From assembly GCF_900129935.1 (NCBI RefSeq), contig NZ_FQXJ01000012.1:92700-156699 (forward strand): 64,000 bases of DNA, read 5' to 3'. This DNA is from Desulfosporosinus lacus DSM 15449. Lineage in GTDB: Bacteria > Bacillota > Desulfitobacteriia > Desulfitobacteriales > Desulfitobacteriaceae. This document shows positions 44,238 through 54,179 of this stretch, piece by piece (positions within the stretch are counted from its first letter, which is position 1; the number at the start of each line of letters is the position of its first letter). The translations under genes and the position numbers were made by a program. Under the pieces are notes generated by a model. That model searched no databases. It was not told the DNA's origin and was given only the letters and a program-made list of their open reading frames with translations.

Positions 44238-45188
44238 ATGAAAAAATTATTATCTCTGCTTATCCTGGTGGCGCTGGCATTCAGTCTCACAGGGTGTGGT
44301 GGAGGAAAACCTGCAACAACCGCTGGAGGACCAGAGAAGGAACAAAAGACTGTCGCAATTTTGACTCCTTATTTATCCTCCGTTACTACGAATGAAATGG
44401 TCGAAAACTTGAAAACCCAAGTAGCTGAGCGTGATTTGAAAGCTAATGTCGTAGATACCAAAGGGGACTTTGCTCAACTGGCAAGCCGGATGGAGGATCT
44501 GATCTCGAGCAAGGTAAATGCTATCGTGCTCGTGAGCACAGATCCGAATCAATTGAAGGATCAGATTAAGAAAGCACAAGAAAAGGGGATTCCGGTCTTT
44601 GGGTGTGATTCCGGTTATATCGAAGGAATGACTATGAATGCAACCAGTGACAACCAAGCAATGGCCCAGATGATTACAGAATATCTCTTTACAACGATGA
44701 ACAATAAAGGGAACCTCGTAGTTCTCACCCACAGACCACATCCTGGAGTGCTGAAAAGAACTCAGGAGCTTGATGTGCTTCTCCAGAAAACAGCCGAGAT
44801 CAAAATCGTTACAGAACAACAAGTCCAAGTTCCCGGACCTATCGAAAGCGCTCGCCAACAGATGGAAAATTTATTGCTGGCCAACAAAACCGAAGAATCA
44901 TTGACAGCAGTTTGGGCTGGTTGGGATGAGCCTGCTATTGGAGCTTCACAGGCGATCGAGGCAGCAGGACGGAAAAACATCATGGTTGTTGGCATAGACG
45001 GGACCAGCCAAGCGATTGATATGATTAAAAAAGGTTCGCCATTGATTGCTACGGTCAAACAGAATTTCCCTGGCATGGCTGAAATAGTGGCCAACCAGAT
45101 AGATTTAGTTTTCCAAGGCAAACAGGTAGAAGGTACGGAACTTTATGCACCCGCTACGTTGATCACGAAAGAGAATGCAGGGAAGTGA
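44238..45188 (+). CDS. Sugar ABC transporter substrate-binding lipoprotein (ribose/xylose type)
   Basis: A 316-residue periplasmic-binding-protein family member. The signal ends in a lipobox L-T-G-C (cysteine near residue 18), so it is a lipoprotein. The ligand-binding fold shows VAILTPYLSSVTTNEMVENL, then VSTDPNQL, IPVFGCDSG and VGIDGTSQAID, typical of the RbsB/peripla_BP_4 group. It delivers a monosaccharide to the ABC transporter encoded next. The ATG at 44238 follows GAGAAGG and is preferred over an in-frame ATG at 44214. The identity of the sugar is unknown; the FGGY kinase at the end of the operon argues for a pentose, pentulose or polyol. Confidence 0.9.
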   Translation: MKKLLSLLILVALAFSLTGCGGGKPATTAGGPEKEQKTVAILTPYLSSVTTNEMVENLKTQVAERDLKANVVDTKGDFAQLASRMEDLISSKVNAIVLVSTDPNQLKDQIKKAQEKGIPVFGCDSGYIEGMTMNATSDNQAMAQMITEYLFTTMNNKGNLVVLTHRPHPGVLKRTQELDVLLQKTAEIKIVTEQQVQVPGPIESARQQMENLLLANKTEESLTAVWAGWDEPAIGASQAIEAAGRKNIMVVGIDGTSQAIDMIKKGSPLIATVKQNFPGMAEIVANQIDLVFQGKQVEGTELYAPATLITKENAGK

Positions 45189-45195
45189 TCAGTGG

Positions 45196-46728
45196 ATGTC
45201 GCTGCTGCAGGTAAGAAACTTAGATAAGACGTTTGGCCAAAACTATGCACTTTCTGGCGTATCTTTAACTATTGAAGCGGGTGAAATACACGCGCTGGTT
45301 GGAGAAAATGGCGCCGGAAAGTCTACCTTCATTAAGTTAATAACTGGAGTTTATCAGCCTGACGGAGGGGATATTTTCTGGCAAGGGGAAAAGGTGGGCA
45401 TAAAAAATCCACGGAATGCCCGTGACTTGGGAATCAGCGTCATTCACCAAGATCGTCATCTTGTGCCTTATTTTACGGGTCTGGAAAACCTATATCTTGG
45501 AGCCGATTATCCCAAACGGAAATTGTGGCTCGGTATTCGCTGGGACATAATGCGTGAAGAAGCTGAAAAGCTAAAAGTCCAATTAGGTATAGAGGTTCCC
45601 TTGGAAAAACAGGCTCAGGATATGTCGCCAACGGAACGTACTTTATTGGAGATTCTGAGGGCAGTAAGGGTCGGATGCAAACTTCTTTTTCTGGATGAGC
45701 CGACGGCATCGTTAACTGACCTGGAAACTGAAATATTGTTTCGTTTGCTTTTTCGCCTAAAATCCCAGGGAACCGCCATCATCTATGTTTCTCATCGTTT
45801 GGATGAAGTTTTTCGGCTTGCTGAGCGAATCACGGTGCTACGTAATGGTCAACTGGCGGGGACGGTAATTAAGGACGATGTTAACAAAGACAGCTTGATC
45901 AAGCTCATGGCTGGTCGTGAGATATTATCCAGTGACGTGAAAAAAGAAGCAGAGGTTAATGCGGAACCCTTCGTTTTGGAGGTAAAAGGTTTAAGAACAG
46001 TTGACAAGAGAGTAAAAGAAGCTACCTTCTCCCTTCGCAAGGGGGAAATAGTGGGTATTTTTGGCTTAGCAGGCGCGGGACGGACCGAACTCCTAGAGGC
46101 GATCTATGGAATTAGGCCGAACTGCAGGGGGGAAATAAGGATCAAAGGGAAGGTTTTATCCAAACCTTCCCCCGCGGTTTCTTTGCAAGAAGGAATTGTA
46201 CTTATTCCTGAGGATCGCCGAGGACAGGCTTTGATCATGGATATGTCTATTCGTGAAAATATTACCTTGCCTGTTCTTAAAAATTACACGGCGAGAGGAA
46301 TCATCGCTCATACTAAAGAACTTAGAGATACGGAAGACTGTATTACTGAACTGAAAATAAAAGCTAATGGGGCAGGGCAAGCTGTTCAAGCCCTGAGTGG
46401 AGGAAATCAACAAAAGGTCGTTTTTGCCAGAGCTTTAATGTCCCGTCCGGGATTGTTCTTGTGTGACGAACCGACCCAAGGCGTCGATGTGATGACTCGC
46501 AGTGAAATTCATCGTTTACTGAGAAATCAGGCCGAACAAGGTGGGGCAGTTGTGTATGTATCATCGGATTTAGAAGAAATGTTAGAAGTGGCTCATCGTC
46601 TGGTAATTATGCATGACGGAGAAACGATCACGGAATTTGCGGCCAAGGGATTGACACAGGAATCTGTACTGCAGTGTTGTTATTATCCAAGAAAGGAGAG
46701 TGAGCCTTCAATTGAAGGAGAAGGGTAA
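45196..46728 (+). CDS. Sugar ABC transporter ATP-binding protein (RbsA/XylG type)
   Basis: About 510 residues carrying two ATPase domains, as in RbsA and XylG. The first has Walker A GENGAGKST near residue 34 and Walker B LLFLDEPTASL near 160. The second has the degenerate Walker A GLAGAGRTE near 294, LSGGNQQKVVFARAL near 400 and Walker B FLCDEPTQGVD. This duplication is the family hallmark. The ATG at 45196 gives the usual N-terminus, but an overlapping ATG at 45175 is possible. It couples ATP hydrolysis to import through the permease encoded next, whose gene overlaps its end. Confidence 0.94.
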   Translation: MSLLQVRNLDKTFGQNYALSGVSLTIEAGEIHALVGENGAGKSTFIKLITGVYQPDGGDIFWQGEKVGIKNPRNARDLGISVIHQDRHLVPYFTGLENLYLGADYPKRKLWLGIRWDIMREEAEKLKVQLGIEVPLEKQAQDMSPTERTLLEILRAVRVGCKLLFLDEPTASLTDLETEILFRLLFRLKSQGTAIIYVSHRLDEVFRLAERITVLRNGQLAGTVIKDDVNKDSLIKLMAGREILSSDVKKEAEVNAEPFVLEVKGLRTVDKRVKEATFSLRKGEIVGIFGLAGAGRTELLEAIYGIRPNCRGEIRIKGKVLSKPSPAVSLQEGIVLIPEDRRGQALIMDMSIRENITLPVLKNYTARGIIAHTKELRDTEDCITELKIKANGAGQAVQALSGGNQQKVVFARALMSRPGLFLCDEPTQGVDVMTRSEIHRLLRNQAEQGGAVVYVSSDLEEMLEVAHRLVIMHDGETITEFAAKGLTQESVLQCCYYPRKESEPSIEGEG

Positions 46729-47662
46729 ACCAAATTGGCTTCAGCTGCTTCGCGTGTATGGAACGGTTATCGCTGCAATTTTAATTGTAATCGGATTCAG
46801 TGTTTTAAGCCCCACTTCTTTTGCAACTTGGGACAATGCGGTTAATATCAGTCGCCAAATTTCCTTTCTTGTTATTATTGCTGTAGGAGCTACCTTGGTG
46901 ATGGCTATTGGGGAATTTGACCTTTCCGTAGGTGCTATGGCCAGCTTGGGGGGCGTTTTTTCTGCTAAATTGGCGGTTCAGGGTTCACCTTTTTGGGCAG
47001 TATTCCTCATCCCCTTAGGGGTTGCCTTTGGAATAGGGTTTATTAACGGTTGGATTGTGACTCGTTTTAGAGTGTTGTCGTTTATTACAACTATGGCCAT
47101 GGGAACGATATTAGGCGGTTTTACCTTCTGGTTTACGGGAGGGACCACCATCTTCGAGAATATTCCAGAATCGTTTCGTTATTTGGGTCAGTCAGAATGG
47201 CTTGGGATTCCTGTGCTTTCATTTGTGATGATTTTGGTGACGGTTATATTTTGGTTCGTGATGGCAAACACTGCTTTTGGACGTCGTTTGTATGCGTTGG
47301 GAGGGAATGAAGCAGCCTCACGAATTGCGGGGATTAATGTGCATGCCAATAAAAATTTGGCCTTTGCCATATGTGCTGCTCTGGCTGCTTTAGCTGGGAT
47401 CTTAATGGCTTCTCGCTTAGGTTCTGCTCATCCCACCGGCGGAAACGGCCTGTTTTTACCCGCTTATGCTGCAGCCTTTTTAGGAATGACCACGTTTAAA
47501 GAAGGAGTGCCGAATATCTGGGGGACCTTTGTAGGTGCCGCCATCATAGGGATATTAGCGAATGGACTAACGATTCTTGAAGTGCCAACGTTTATGCAGG
47601 ATGTTATAACTGGAGTCATTGTGATTTCTGCGGTGATCTTGCAAAAACTTGGGAGAAAGTGA
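46700..47662 (+). CDS. Sugar ABC transporter permease (RbsC type)
   Basis: A 320-residue membrane protein with about ten hydrophobic segments and the BPD_transp_2 motifs G-E-F-D-L-S-V-G-A (near residue 73) and G-G-N-E-A-A-S-R-I-A-G-I (near 199). These are typical of ribose, xylose and related uptake systems. The start is a GTG at 46700 or a TTG at 46712; the AAAGGAGA abutting the GTG makes the choice uncertain. The gene overlaps the ATPase gene by 29 bases. Confidence 0.93.
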   Translation: MSLQLKEKGKPNWLQLLRVYGTVIAAILIVIGFSVLSPTSFATWDNAVNISRQISFLVIIAVGATLVMAIGEFDLSVGAMASLGGVFSAKLAVQGSPFWAVFLIPLGVAFGIGFINGWIVTRFRVLSFITTMAMGTILGGFTFWFTGGTTIFENIPESFRYLGQSEWLGIPVLSFVMILVTVIFWFVMANTAFGRRLYALGGNEAASRIAGINVHANKNLAFAICAALAALAGILMASRLGSAHPTGGNGLFLPAYAAAFLGMTTFKEGVPNIWGTFVGAAIIGILANGLTILEVPTFMQDVITGVIVISAVILQKLGRK

Positions 47663-47715
47663 ACAAAAGGGAAGATAAGTGGCGATCAGTTCGGATAAAC
47701 CTAGGAGGTGATTAT

Positions 47716-49209
47716 ATGCAGTATATTGCCTCGTTCGATATTGGTACAACCAATGCCAAGGGAATTCTTGTCTCTCAGGACGGAGTAATTCATGGGGAAA
47801 TGACAAAACCTATTCGTACTTACCACGATGGGAACAGGGTTGAGCAGGAGCCAGAAGAGTGGTGGCAAGCTGTCAGAGAGATTGCCCAGGATTGGTGGAA
47901 AAGTGGGTTCCCGGCGGAAAAAATTCAAGCAATTACCTTGAGTGGGCAGATGGAGGACTGCATCCCAATCGATGGTAAGGGTAATCCGGTTAGACGAGGG
48001 ATTCTTTATTCGGATTCCCGCGCCGAGTCAGAGGCTAAACAAATCTTAGGGCGCTTTGGAGAAGAAGAGATTCGGCAAAAAACCGGAAACCATATCGATG
48101 GACAGATGACATTTCCCAAAATGGTCTGGCTTCGAGAAAATGAGCCCGATTATTTTTCGAAAACAGAGTGTTTCTTGATTAGTGCTAAGGACTATGTCAT
48201 CCGCCAATTGACGGGTCGAAGTGTCACAGATCCTACTTCAGCAGCCACTGCAGGGATGATGAATTTACTTGATCGATCCTGGCTAAGCACATGGCTTAAC
48301 TCGTTTGGGTTAGTGACATCCTGTCTTCCCGAACTGTTAGGTCCTGATGAAATTGCGGGTTATGTAATAAAAGAGGCTTCTTCATTGACCGGATTCAAGA
48401 TTGGCACTCCGGTGTTATGCGGAATCGGAGACGCTGGGGCAGCGACGTTGGGGGCAGGGGTGACTGAGATTGGGGAGATGTATGCTTATTTGGGGACAAC
48501 CGGCTGGGTTGCCTTGCCTACAGCTACCGTCAGTCGGGTTGGCAATGGAGTATTCCATTTGGCTCATGCGCCCAAAGATGTAATGATTGCCATTGCTCCA
48601 TTACTCAATGCGGGAAATGTTCACCACTGGGCGTTGTCCGTGTTTGGGGACCCTAATCGATCGGAGGGCAAAGAGGGGTTTGCTTATTTGGAAGAGATTA
48701 TGGCCAATACTGACCCGAGCCCTAGAAAGGTTGTTTTTTTACCCTATTTGCATGGTGAACGCTGTCCGATCCAAGACCCGGATGCCAGTGGATCTTTTAT
48801 TGGTCTTAAATCGACAACCACGCGAGGAGAAATGTGTGCGGCTGTTCTAGAAGGGGTTGCTATGGCGATCCGTCAAGTCATGGAGCTTCTCTTGGGCGAA
48901 AAAGAAATTCGGCGAATCACCTTGATTGGCGGCGGGAGTAGAAGTCGTGTTTGGAACCAGATAATAGCAGATGTATGTCATTGTAACGTGGTTGTTCCCC
49001 AAGATTCAGAATTTCTCCCGGCTTTGGGGGCAGCGGCGGCGGGTTATGTTCGCTTGGGTTGGGCTAATAGCTATGCAGACTTCTCGAAAAGATTCCTTTC
49101 TCTGAGGGAAGGAGAGGAGTATTCGCCTAATGCAAAGAATGCCTCCGCTTATGACAAACTGTATTGTAACTATCTGCGGATTTATTCGGCAGTACAAGCA
49201 TTAGATTAA
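47716..49209 (+). CDS. FGGY-family carbohydrate kinase (xylulokinase-like)
   Basis: A 497-residue sugar kinase with the phosphate-1 motif SFDIGTTNAKG at the N-terminus, the sugar-side I-T-L-S-G-Q-M-E-D near residue 75 and the C-terminal adenosine motif IGGGSRSRVWNQI near 402. The C-terminal FGGY signature is also present. It phosphorylates the sugar brought in by the transporter encoded upstream. The ATG at 47716 has AGGAGGTGAT at a normal distance and starts directly at the phosphate motif, so the longer frame to 47659 is rejected. The exact substrate within the xylulose/ribulose/glycerol group cannot be fixed. Confidence 0.92.
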   Translation: MQYIASFDIGTTNAKGILVSQDGVIHGEMTKPIRTYHDGNRVEQEPEEWWQAVREIAQDWWKSGFPAEKIQAITLSGQMEDCIPIDGKGNPVRRGILYSDSRAESEAKQILGRFGEEEIRQKTGNHIDGQMTFPKMVWLRENEPDYFSKTECFLISAKDYVIRQLTGRSVTDPTSAATAGMMNLLDRSWLSTWLNSFGLVTSCLPELLGPDEIAGYVIKEASSLTGFKIGTPVLCGIGDAGAATLGAGVTEIGEMYAYLGTTGWVALPTATVSRVGNGVFHLAHAPKDVMIAIAPLLNAGNVHHWALSVFGDPNRSEGKEGFAYLEEIMANTDPSPRKVVFLPYLHGERCPIQDPDASGSFIGLKSTTTRGEMCAAVLEGVAMAIRQVMELLLGEKEIRRITLIGGGSRSRVWNQIIADVCHCNVVVPQDSEFLPALGAAAAGYVRLGWANSYADFSKRFLSLREGEEYSPNAKNASAYDKLYCNYLRIYSAVQALD

Positions 49210-49252
49210 GACGGATGTTGAACAGAGAAATGAGTCTTATAAGTCGTTATGC

Positions 49253-49282
49253 AAAAACCCCAGCTTTGCTGGGGCTTTTTGC
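49253..49282 (+). terminator. Terminator of the sugar operon
   Basis: CCCCAGC (49258-49264), loop TTT, GCTGGGG (49268-49274) and CTTTTT. AAAAA precedes the stem, so the structure can work in both directions. Confidence 0.92.
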
Positions 49283-49312
49283 ATGTTTCTATGTGTTGGA
49301 TTTCAGCTCCGG

Positions 49313-49471
49313 TTATTTTTTTATTATCGGAACTTGTAATTCCGTAAGCCAATCATTTTCGTCTTCTTTATTCCAAATTCCATCAATATATGATTCCCTT
49401 GGGTTATCGTTTGCTAGAAAACCATTTTCTTCAATCCATTTATACAGATGAGCATAGGCATTAGTGTTAAT
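49313..49471 (-). pseudogene. C-terminal fragment of a GyrI-like/AraC effector-binding-domain protein
   Basis: The minus-strand frame ends in a TAA at 49313-49315 and reads TNAYAHLYKWIEENGF, then RESYIDGIWNKEDENDWLTE and LQVPIIKK. These are the final strand and helix of the GyrI/SOUL-type effector-binding fold (R-E-x-Y, then L-T-E-I/L-Q-V-P-I). Upstream a TGA closes the frame about 56 codons before the stop, and the rest of the domain and any helix-turn-helix are missing. The remainder of the gap to 49763 is A/T-rich and without features I can name. Confidence 0.6.
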
Positions 49472-49763
49472 TAGGGATAATTCTTCTCAACGTTATAAAT
49501 AGTTAATAATTTGTTAATAAACTGTTTAGAGAAAGTCAATAGGCTTAGTCTAGAATATATCTAGGAAAGCTGTGAGAAATTTTGTTTTAGTGATATTCAA
49601 TTTATCCCAAATAAGAAAAGCTTAAGAGTTCGAACTAAAATGAAGTATGAAATCAGAATTCTGCGTCTAAATAATATAAGACTATTTAGTAACTCTTATT
49701 GCGCTCTAGGCTTAAAGTAGGGTGTATTTGCTATTGCCAATTTTTGAATAGTTGAGGTGTGTA

Positions 49764-50441
49764 ATGGATTTAGTTATCGAAACAGTCGATTTATGGAAGG
49801 CATATAAGTTAGGGACTGTAGAAGTGGAAGTTTTGAAGGATATTAATGTACATATTCACAAGGGAGAGTTTGTTTCGATTATGGGACCATCAGGTTCAGG
49901 TAAAAGTACTCTTTTATATTTAATTGGTGGGCTTGATAAGCCAACCTCGGGCTGCATTAGGGTAAATGGTCAAGAGATTTCCAAGATGAAGGATAAAGAT
50001 GAAAGTTCGATGCGGAGAAGAGAAATAGGGTTTGTATTCCAGTTTTACAATCTCATACCTAATTTAAGTGTTGAAGAAAACATTTTACTTCCTGTCCTGC
50101 TGGACGGGAAAAAAATTAAGAACTATAAAGACGACCTAGAGCAGATTTTAGATATTGTAGGTTTGTCTGATAGAAGAAACCATACTCCAAAAGAATTATC
50201 AGGGGGTCAGCAACAAAGAGTGGCAATTGCCAGAGCACTAATTAATGAGCCTGAGATTATTTTAGCAGATGAACCCATAGGAAATCTTGACTCGAAAACC
50301 GGAACTGAGGTTATGGAACTTCTAAAAACAATTAATATGGAAAAAGGAAGAACTATTGTCCAGGTTACCCACTCAAAGGAGGCCGCAGATTACGGCCAAA
50401 GAATCATTAACTTAAAAGACGGGAAGGTATGTCAAGTATGA
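49764..50441 (+). CDS. ABC transporter ATP-binding protein (MacB/LolD type)
   Basis: A 225-residue ATPase with Walker A GPSGSGKST near residue 40, the Q-loop region FVFQFYNLIPNL near 90, signature LSGGQQQRVAIARAL near 143, Walker B IILADEPIGNLD near 163 and switch VTHSKEA near 197. DEPxGNLD is characteristic of macrolide-exporter and lipoprotein-release systems. The ATG at 49764 follows GAGGTG. It starts a three-gene unit with a membrane fusion lipoprotein and a permease. Confidence 0.94.
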   Translation: MDLVIETVDLWKAYKLGTVEVEVLKDINVHIHKGEFVSIMGPSGSGKSTLLYLIGGLDKPTSGCIRVNGQEISKMKDKDESSMRRREIGFVFQFYNLIPNLSVEENILLPVLLDGKKIKNYKDDLEQILDIVGLSDRRNHTPKELSGGQQQRVAIARALINEPEIILADEPIGNLDSKTGTEVMELLKTINMEKGRTIVQVTHSKEAADYGQRIINLKDGKVCQV

Positions 50442-51541
50442 AAAAGGTATTACTTATAGGGCTTATCGGGATATTCTTATTAATTATAGCAGGGTGCAGT
50501 AAAGAAACGGCTAAAACTAACGATGAAAATGTTACCCAAGTTGAAACAAAGCAGGTAATAGAAGCTTTTGGTACCGTTAAGTCAACAGAGGTGAAAAATA
50601 TAACCATCGATTTTTTGGCACAAGTTACTAAGATTAATGTTATAGAAGGGCAAAGTGTAAAACAGGGAGATGTTTTACTTAGCATAGACTCTCAAAACTA
50701 TCTAACAGAAATCCGTAACAAGGAACTTGATTTAGGGACTCTGCAAATAGAATTAGCGGGTTTAAATAAGGATTATGAGGTAAAAAAGAGCAGGCTGGAA
50801 AATAACTCTGACCCTGAGATCATGAAATATATAAATGATAAGAAACATGCCGAGGAATTATTGAATAGAGCTCAAGAGGATTTAACAGCTAGAGAAGCAC
50901 TATATAATGCTGGCGCAATATCCCAAAGTGAGCTTAATGGGTTTAAGGAAACTGTCACTGAAAAGAAAAAATCTGTCCAAGATGCTGTTTTTTCTGAGGA
51001 AACCACCCGGAAGAAAATTCAAGATGAGCTGGATCAGCTTAAAACATCAATAGATCTGAAAAGTCCCAGAGTTACCTCCCTGGAGCTTGATATCAAAGCT
51101 ATGCAGGAAAAAATGAACAAAAGCTACATAAGCCGCAATGATATTCTGACAGATGTTCCAAATGGGGTGGTATCCGAAATTGGTTGCGTTCAAGGGGATA
51201 CAATTACTGACCCGGAGAAAAAACTTTTGAGTATCCTGAATAAGGACCGTTTAGTGGTAGACGCAAATGTAGCTGAAGAATTTATTAAGGATGTTAAGAT
51301 AGGAGCGGAAGTTACAATAATCCCTCAAGCAGATAAATCACGGAATTACCAAGGGAAAGTTTTGTTCATTGCTGACAAAGCGGTTCTGAAGAACAATGAG
51401 ACCATAATACCTGTTCGGATATCGATTGAAAATCCAGACAGCTTTTTGCTTCCAGAGTTTAATGTTGATGTCAAAATAAACTTTGAAAACGTTAAAGAAG
51501 AGTCAGCGTATAATTTGACAGTTACAACAGGGAAACTTTAG
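50438..51541 (+). CDS. Efflux membrane fusion (HlyD/MacA-like) lipoprotein
   Basis: This 367-residue protein has a lipoprotein signal (lipobox I-I-A-G-C near residue 19). A biotinyl-lipoyl-like half-motif (INVIEGQSVKQGDVLLSID, about 65-83) follows, then a long coiled-coil region of about 150 residues, and a beta-barrel part near 250-340 (VVSEIGCVQGDTI, then VEEFI-like segments). This is the MFP architecture. In a Gram-positive cell it would form an external adaptor for the MacB-like permease. The ATG at 50438 overlaps the ATPase gene; GGAAGG lies ten bases before it. Confidence 0.88.
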   Translation: MKKVLLIGLIGIFLLIIAGCSKETAKTNDENVTQVETKQVIEAFGTVKSTEVKNITIDFLAQVTKINVIEGQSVKQGDVLLSIDSQNYLTEIRNKELDLGTLQIELAGLNKDYEVKKSRLENNSDPEIMKYINDKKHAEELLNRAQEDLTAREALYNAGAISQSELNGFKETVTEKKKSVQDAVFSEETTRKKIQDELDQLKTSIDLKSPRVTSLELDIKAMQEKMNKSYISRNDILTDVPNGVVSEIGCVQGDTITDPEKKLLSILNKDRLVVDANVAEEFIKDVKIGAEVTIIPQADKSRNYQGKVLFIADKAVLKNNETIIPVRISIENPDSFLLPEFNVDVKINFENVKEESAYNLTVTTGKL

Positions 51542-51551
51542 GAGTGATGAA

Positions 51552-54056
51552 ATGGGCATAATCACCAAGTTCATAGTTAAAGGTATTTGTGAAAAAAAGT
51601 TACGTTCATTTCTGATAATCTTGGCAATCGTGCTTTCCTCGGGAGTGTTTTTCGCTTCAATTGCAATTTCCGGAAGTCTAGAACAAATGATTATTAAAGG
51701 GATTCGAGATTCAATTGGAAATGCGGATATTATAATCACCCCAAGCGAAAAATCCTCCTCCCCGTATTTCTATATGGATAAAGCGGAGTTATATAAAGAT
51801 CGTGCGGAATACATGATTGGGGAGCTTCAGGAAAACGCAGTTTATAAACCAAACAGGAATGAAGAAATCAGTATTAACATGACAGGAGCATCTATTGAAG
51901 ACGTTCAAAAAATGAACCCATTCACAATTAAACAGCAGTATAACCTATATCCTTTTGAAGGCAGAAAAATCATTATTGGAGAATCAGCTGCAGAGAAGTA
52001 TCAGTTGAAGGTTGGAGACAGTTTGGATCTGGAATTTGTACAAGGTGGGACTACATCCAAACAGAGGTTTACAATATGCGGAATAGCTTCCTCGACAGGA
52101 TTATTTAAGGGGAATACAAAATCAGCTTCTGCCATAGTACCCAGGGACTTTCTGAGTAATTACAGCAATGCGCGAGGCAAGGTAGGGGCTATCTATATCA
52201 AGCTTCTTAAGCCTGAAGACAAGCAGGAAATGATTGAGCTGTTATCTAATGACTATAACAATTACAAGGTATTTGAACTTTTTCCTCTTGAAGAAATAAA
52301 GCAGGAAACCATGATGATATCCGCAGTATTTCTCATGCTGTCATCCATTGTTTTTTTTATGAGCATATTCATTATTTACTCCTCATTTAAAGTTATTACG
52401 ACAGAAAAGCTGCCAATAATAGGGACCTTTAGAAGTATTGGCGCTACAAAAAGAATGACAAACTATTTATTATTAGGAGAAAGTATTATATTTGGTATTG
52501 TCGGTGGGCTTTTGGGATGTGGTGTAGGAGTAGGAATCTTATATCTTATGTCCTATGCCTTAAGTAAAATGGTCAATGGCTCTGAGGGAATGGAATTTAA
52601 TGCTACAATTCAATTTTCAGGAGTTAATTTTGTATTGGCTTTTTTGATGGCCATAATTCTTTGCTTCGTAAGCTCCATCATTCCTATCTTAAAAGTATCA
52701 AAAATTCCGATCAAGGATATTGTTTTAAACTCTGTGCAAAAAAATACAAAACGAAGAAGGCTTTGGACCATACTTGGGATAGTTTTTATGGTCATTGCGT
52801 TTGTTTCTTCCCTCATAGAGTCGGACAACTTAAGGCCTATTTTGGGCAGCGTGGGAATGTTGCTGACCCTTACGGCCATCGTAATGCTTGTACCTAATCT
52901 TACTTCAGCTTTTGTCAGGGTCTTTGAAACGTTATATATCTTTGTTTTTGGGAACATAGGGATTCTTGCTGCCAAGAATTTGCGCGAGAATCAAAATATC
53001 ATTAATAACATATCGATGCTAGCTATTGGTATAGCCTGCTTACTTTTGATCAATACAGCCAGTTATGATAATGTCATAAGCATAACAGATCAATTTAAAA
53101 ATGTTTCATATGATATTGAAATGTATATGGACAAAGCGGATAGAAATATCGAGAACAGGTTGCTTAGTATTGATGGAGTGAAAGAAGTCTATGGGGATTA
53201 TGAAGCTTACAGAGTAGAAATCGCCGATAAAAATGATAGGATATCTCGTATAAAAGGGGTAGATAAGAGCAAGATTTTAGATTTCTGGAACATAAATATG
53301 GAGGGAGACATTCAAGCTGAATTTGAACGACTTGATGAAGGACGTAATATTTTAATAACCAACACTTTGAAGGAAAAGCTGAATTTGAACGAAGGAGATC
53401 TGATCAAGCTCAAAATGAAAAGCGGCGAAAAAGATTACAAGGTAATTGGCTTTTTTGATGATTTTGCCACGAATAAAAACATTGGCTTGGTATCCCAAAG
53501 ATTCTTAAAAGCAGATATGCAACTCAAGTATTATTCTGATATTTTTATAAAGACGTCTCAAAATCCAGAAGACGTGCTGAAGAAAATTGAAACAGAATTT
53601 ATAAGGCTTAAGCCCTACCTGGTCACAAAAAACGAACTTCAGGAAGAATACATGAGTTCCAATCAACAAGTCACTTTACTTATGTCGGGCTTTTCGGTTT
53701 TAGCAATCATCATCGGAGTTTTTGGAGTACTGAACAATCTCCTGATAAGCTTTCTTGTACGTAAGCGTTCCCTTGCCGTATTTCGATCTATGGGAATGAG
53801 CAAGGTTCAAACTGTCAAGATGATTTTTATTGAAGCAATTACAGGGGGAGCGATAGGCGGATTACTAGGGGTTATGGCTGGAACTTTAATGATCGTTATC
53901 TTGGCCGGAACAAACAATTCTAAAGACATACATTTCCCTTTTAGTTCATATATAATTTATGTTCTGGCAGGTGTAACCCTAATGCTTATGGCATCGATAA
54001 TTCCGGCCTTAAAATCCTCAAAGCTTGATATAGTTTCATCGATAAAGCTTGAGTGA
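51552..54056 (+). CDS. ABC transporter permease with two FtsX domains
   Basis: An 834-residue permease. The first helix lies near residues 17-37 and a large extracytoplasmic domain follows. Three helices at about 255-400 include the conserved T-E-K-L-P-I-I-G-T-F-R-S-I-G-A coupling loop. A second, similar unit occupies the C-terminal half (R-K-R-S-L-A-V-F-R-S-M-G-M near 737, helices to 830). Such duplicated FtsX proteins are common in Firmicute efflux and antimicrobial-resistance exporters. It lies 10 bases after the fusion protein gene and completes a tripartite exporter. The substrate is unknown. Confidence 0.93.
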   Translation: MGIITKFIVKGICEKKLRSFLIILAIVLSSGVFFASIAISGSLEQMIIKGIRDSIGNADIIITPSEKSSSPYFYMDKAELYKDRAEYMIGELQENAVYKPNRNEEISINMTGASIEDVQKMNPFTIKQQYNLYPFEGRKIIIGESAAEKYQLKVGDSLDLEFVQGGTTSKQRFTICGIASSTGLFKGNTKSASAIVPRDFLSNYSNARGKVGAIYIKLLKPEDKQEMIELLSNDYNNYKVFELFPLEEIKQETMMISAVFLMLSSIVFFMSIFIIYSSFKVITTEKLPIIGTFRSIGATKRMTNYLLLGESIIFGIVGGLLGCGVGVGILYLMSYALSKMVNGSEGMEFNATIQFSGVNFVLAFLMAIILCFVSSIIPILKVSKIPIKDIVLNSVQKNTKRRRLWTILGIVFMVIAFVSSLIESDNLRPILGSVGMLLTLTAIVMLVPNLTSAFVRVFETLYIFVFGNIGILAAKNLRENQNIINNISMLAIGIACLLLINTASYDNVISITDQFKNVSYDIEMYMDKADRNIENRLLSIDGVKEVYGDYEAYRVEIADKNDRISRIKGVDKSKILDFWNINMEGDIQAEFERLDEGRNILITNTLKEKLNLNEGDLIKLKMKSGEKDYKVIGFFDDFATNKNIGLVSQRFLKADMQLKYYSDIFIKTSQNPEDVLKKIETEFIRLKPYLVTKNELQEEYMSSNQQVTLLMSGFSVLAIIIGVFGVLNNLLISFLVRKRSLAVFRSMGMSKVQTVKMIFIEAITGGAIGGLLGVMAGTLMIVILAGTNNSKDIHFPFSSYIIYVLAGVTLMLMASIIPALKSSKLDIVSSIKLE

Positions 54057-54079
54057 ACTCGTTAGCTAAAGCTGAACAT
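54053..54079 (+). repeat. Direct repeat, left copy (flanks uppP)
   Basis: GTGAACTCGTTAGCTAAAGC followed by TGAACAT recurs with one extra T at 55180-55207, on the other side of uppP. The left copy begins within the last codons of the permease gene. Confidence 0.75.
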
Positions 54080-54179
54080 AGATAAAACTGGGAAGCAAAG
54101 AAAAATGCAATTTTACCGAAATTCGCTATGCATAGTGAACTTTAAGAAACAAGGTATAGAATAAGGAGAGATCAGAGCA

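Noticed and set aside
44373..44858. 161-codon antisense frame inside the sugar-binding protein gene
   Set aside because: It mirrors the coding frame and shows no domain or start signal.
49464..49760. Regulator gene upstream of the MacAB-like exporter
   Set aside because: All frames contain stops; only the effector-domain fragment to the left is recognisable.
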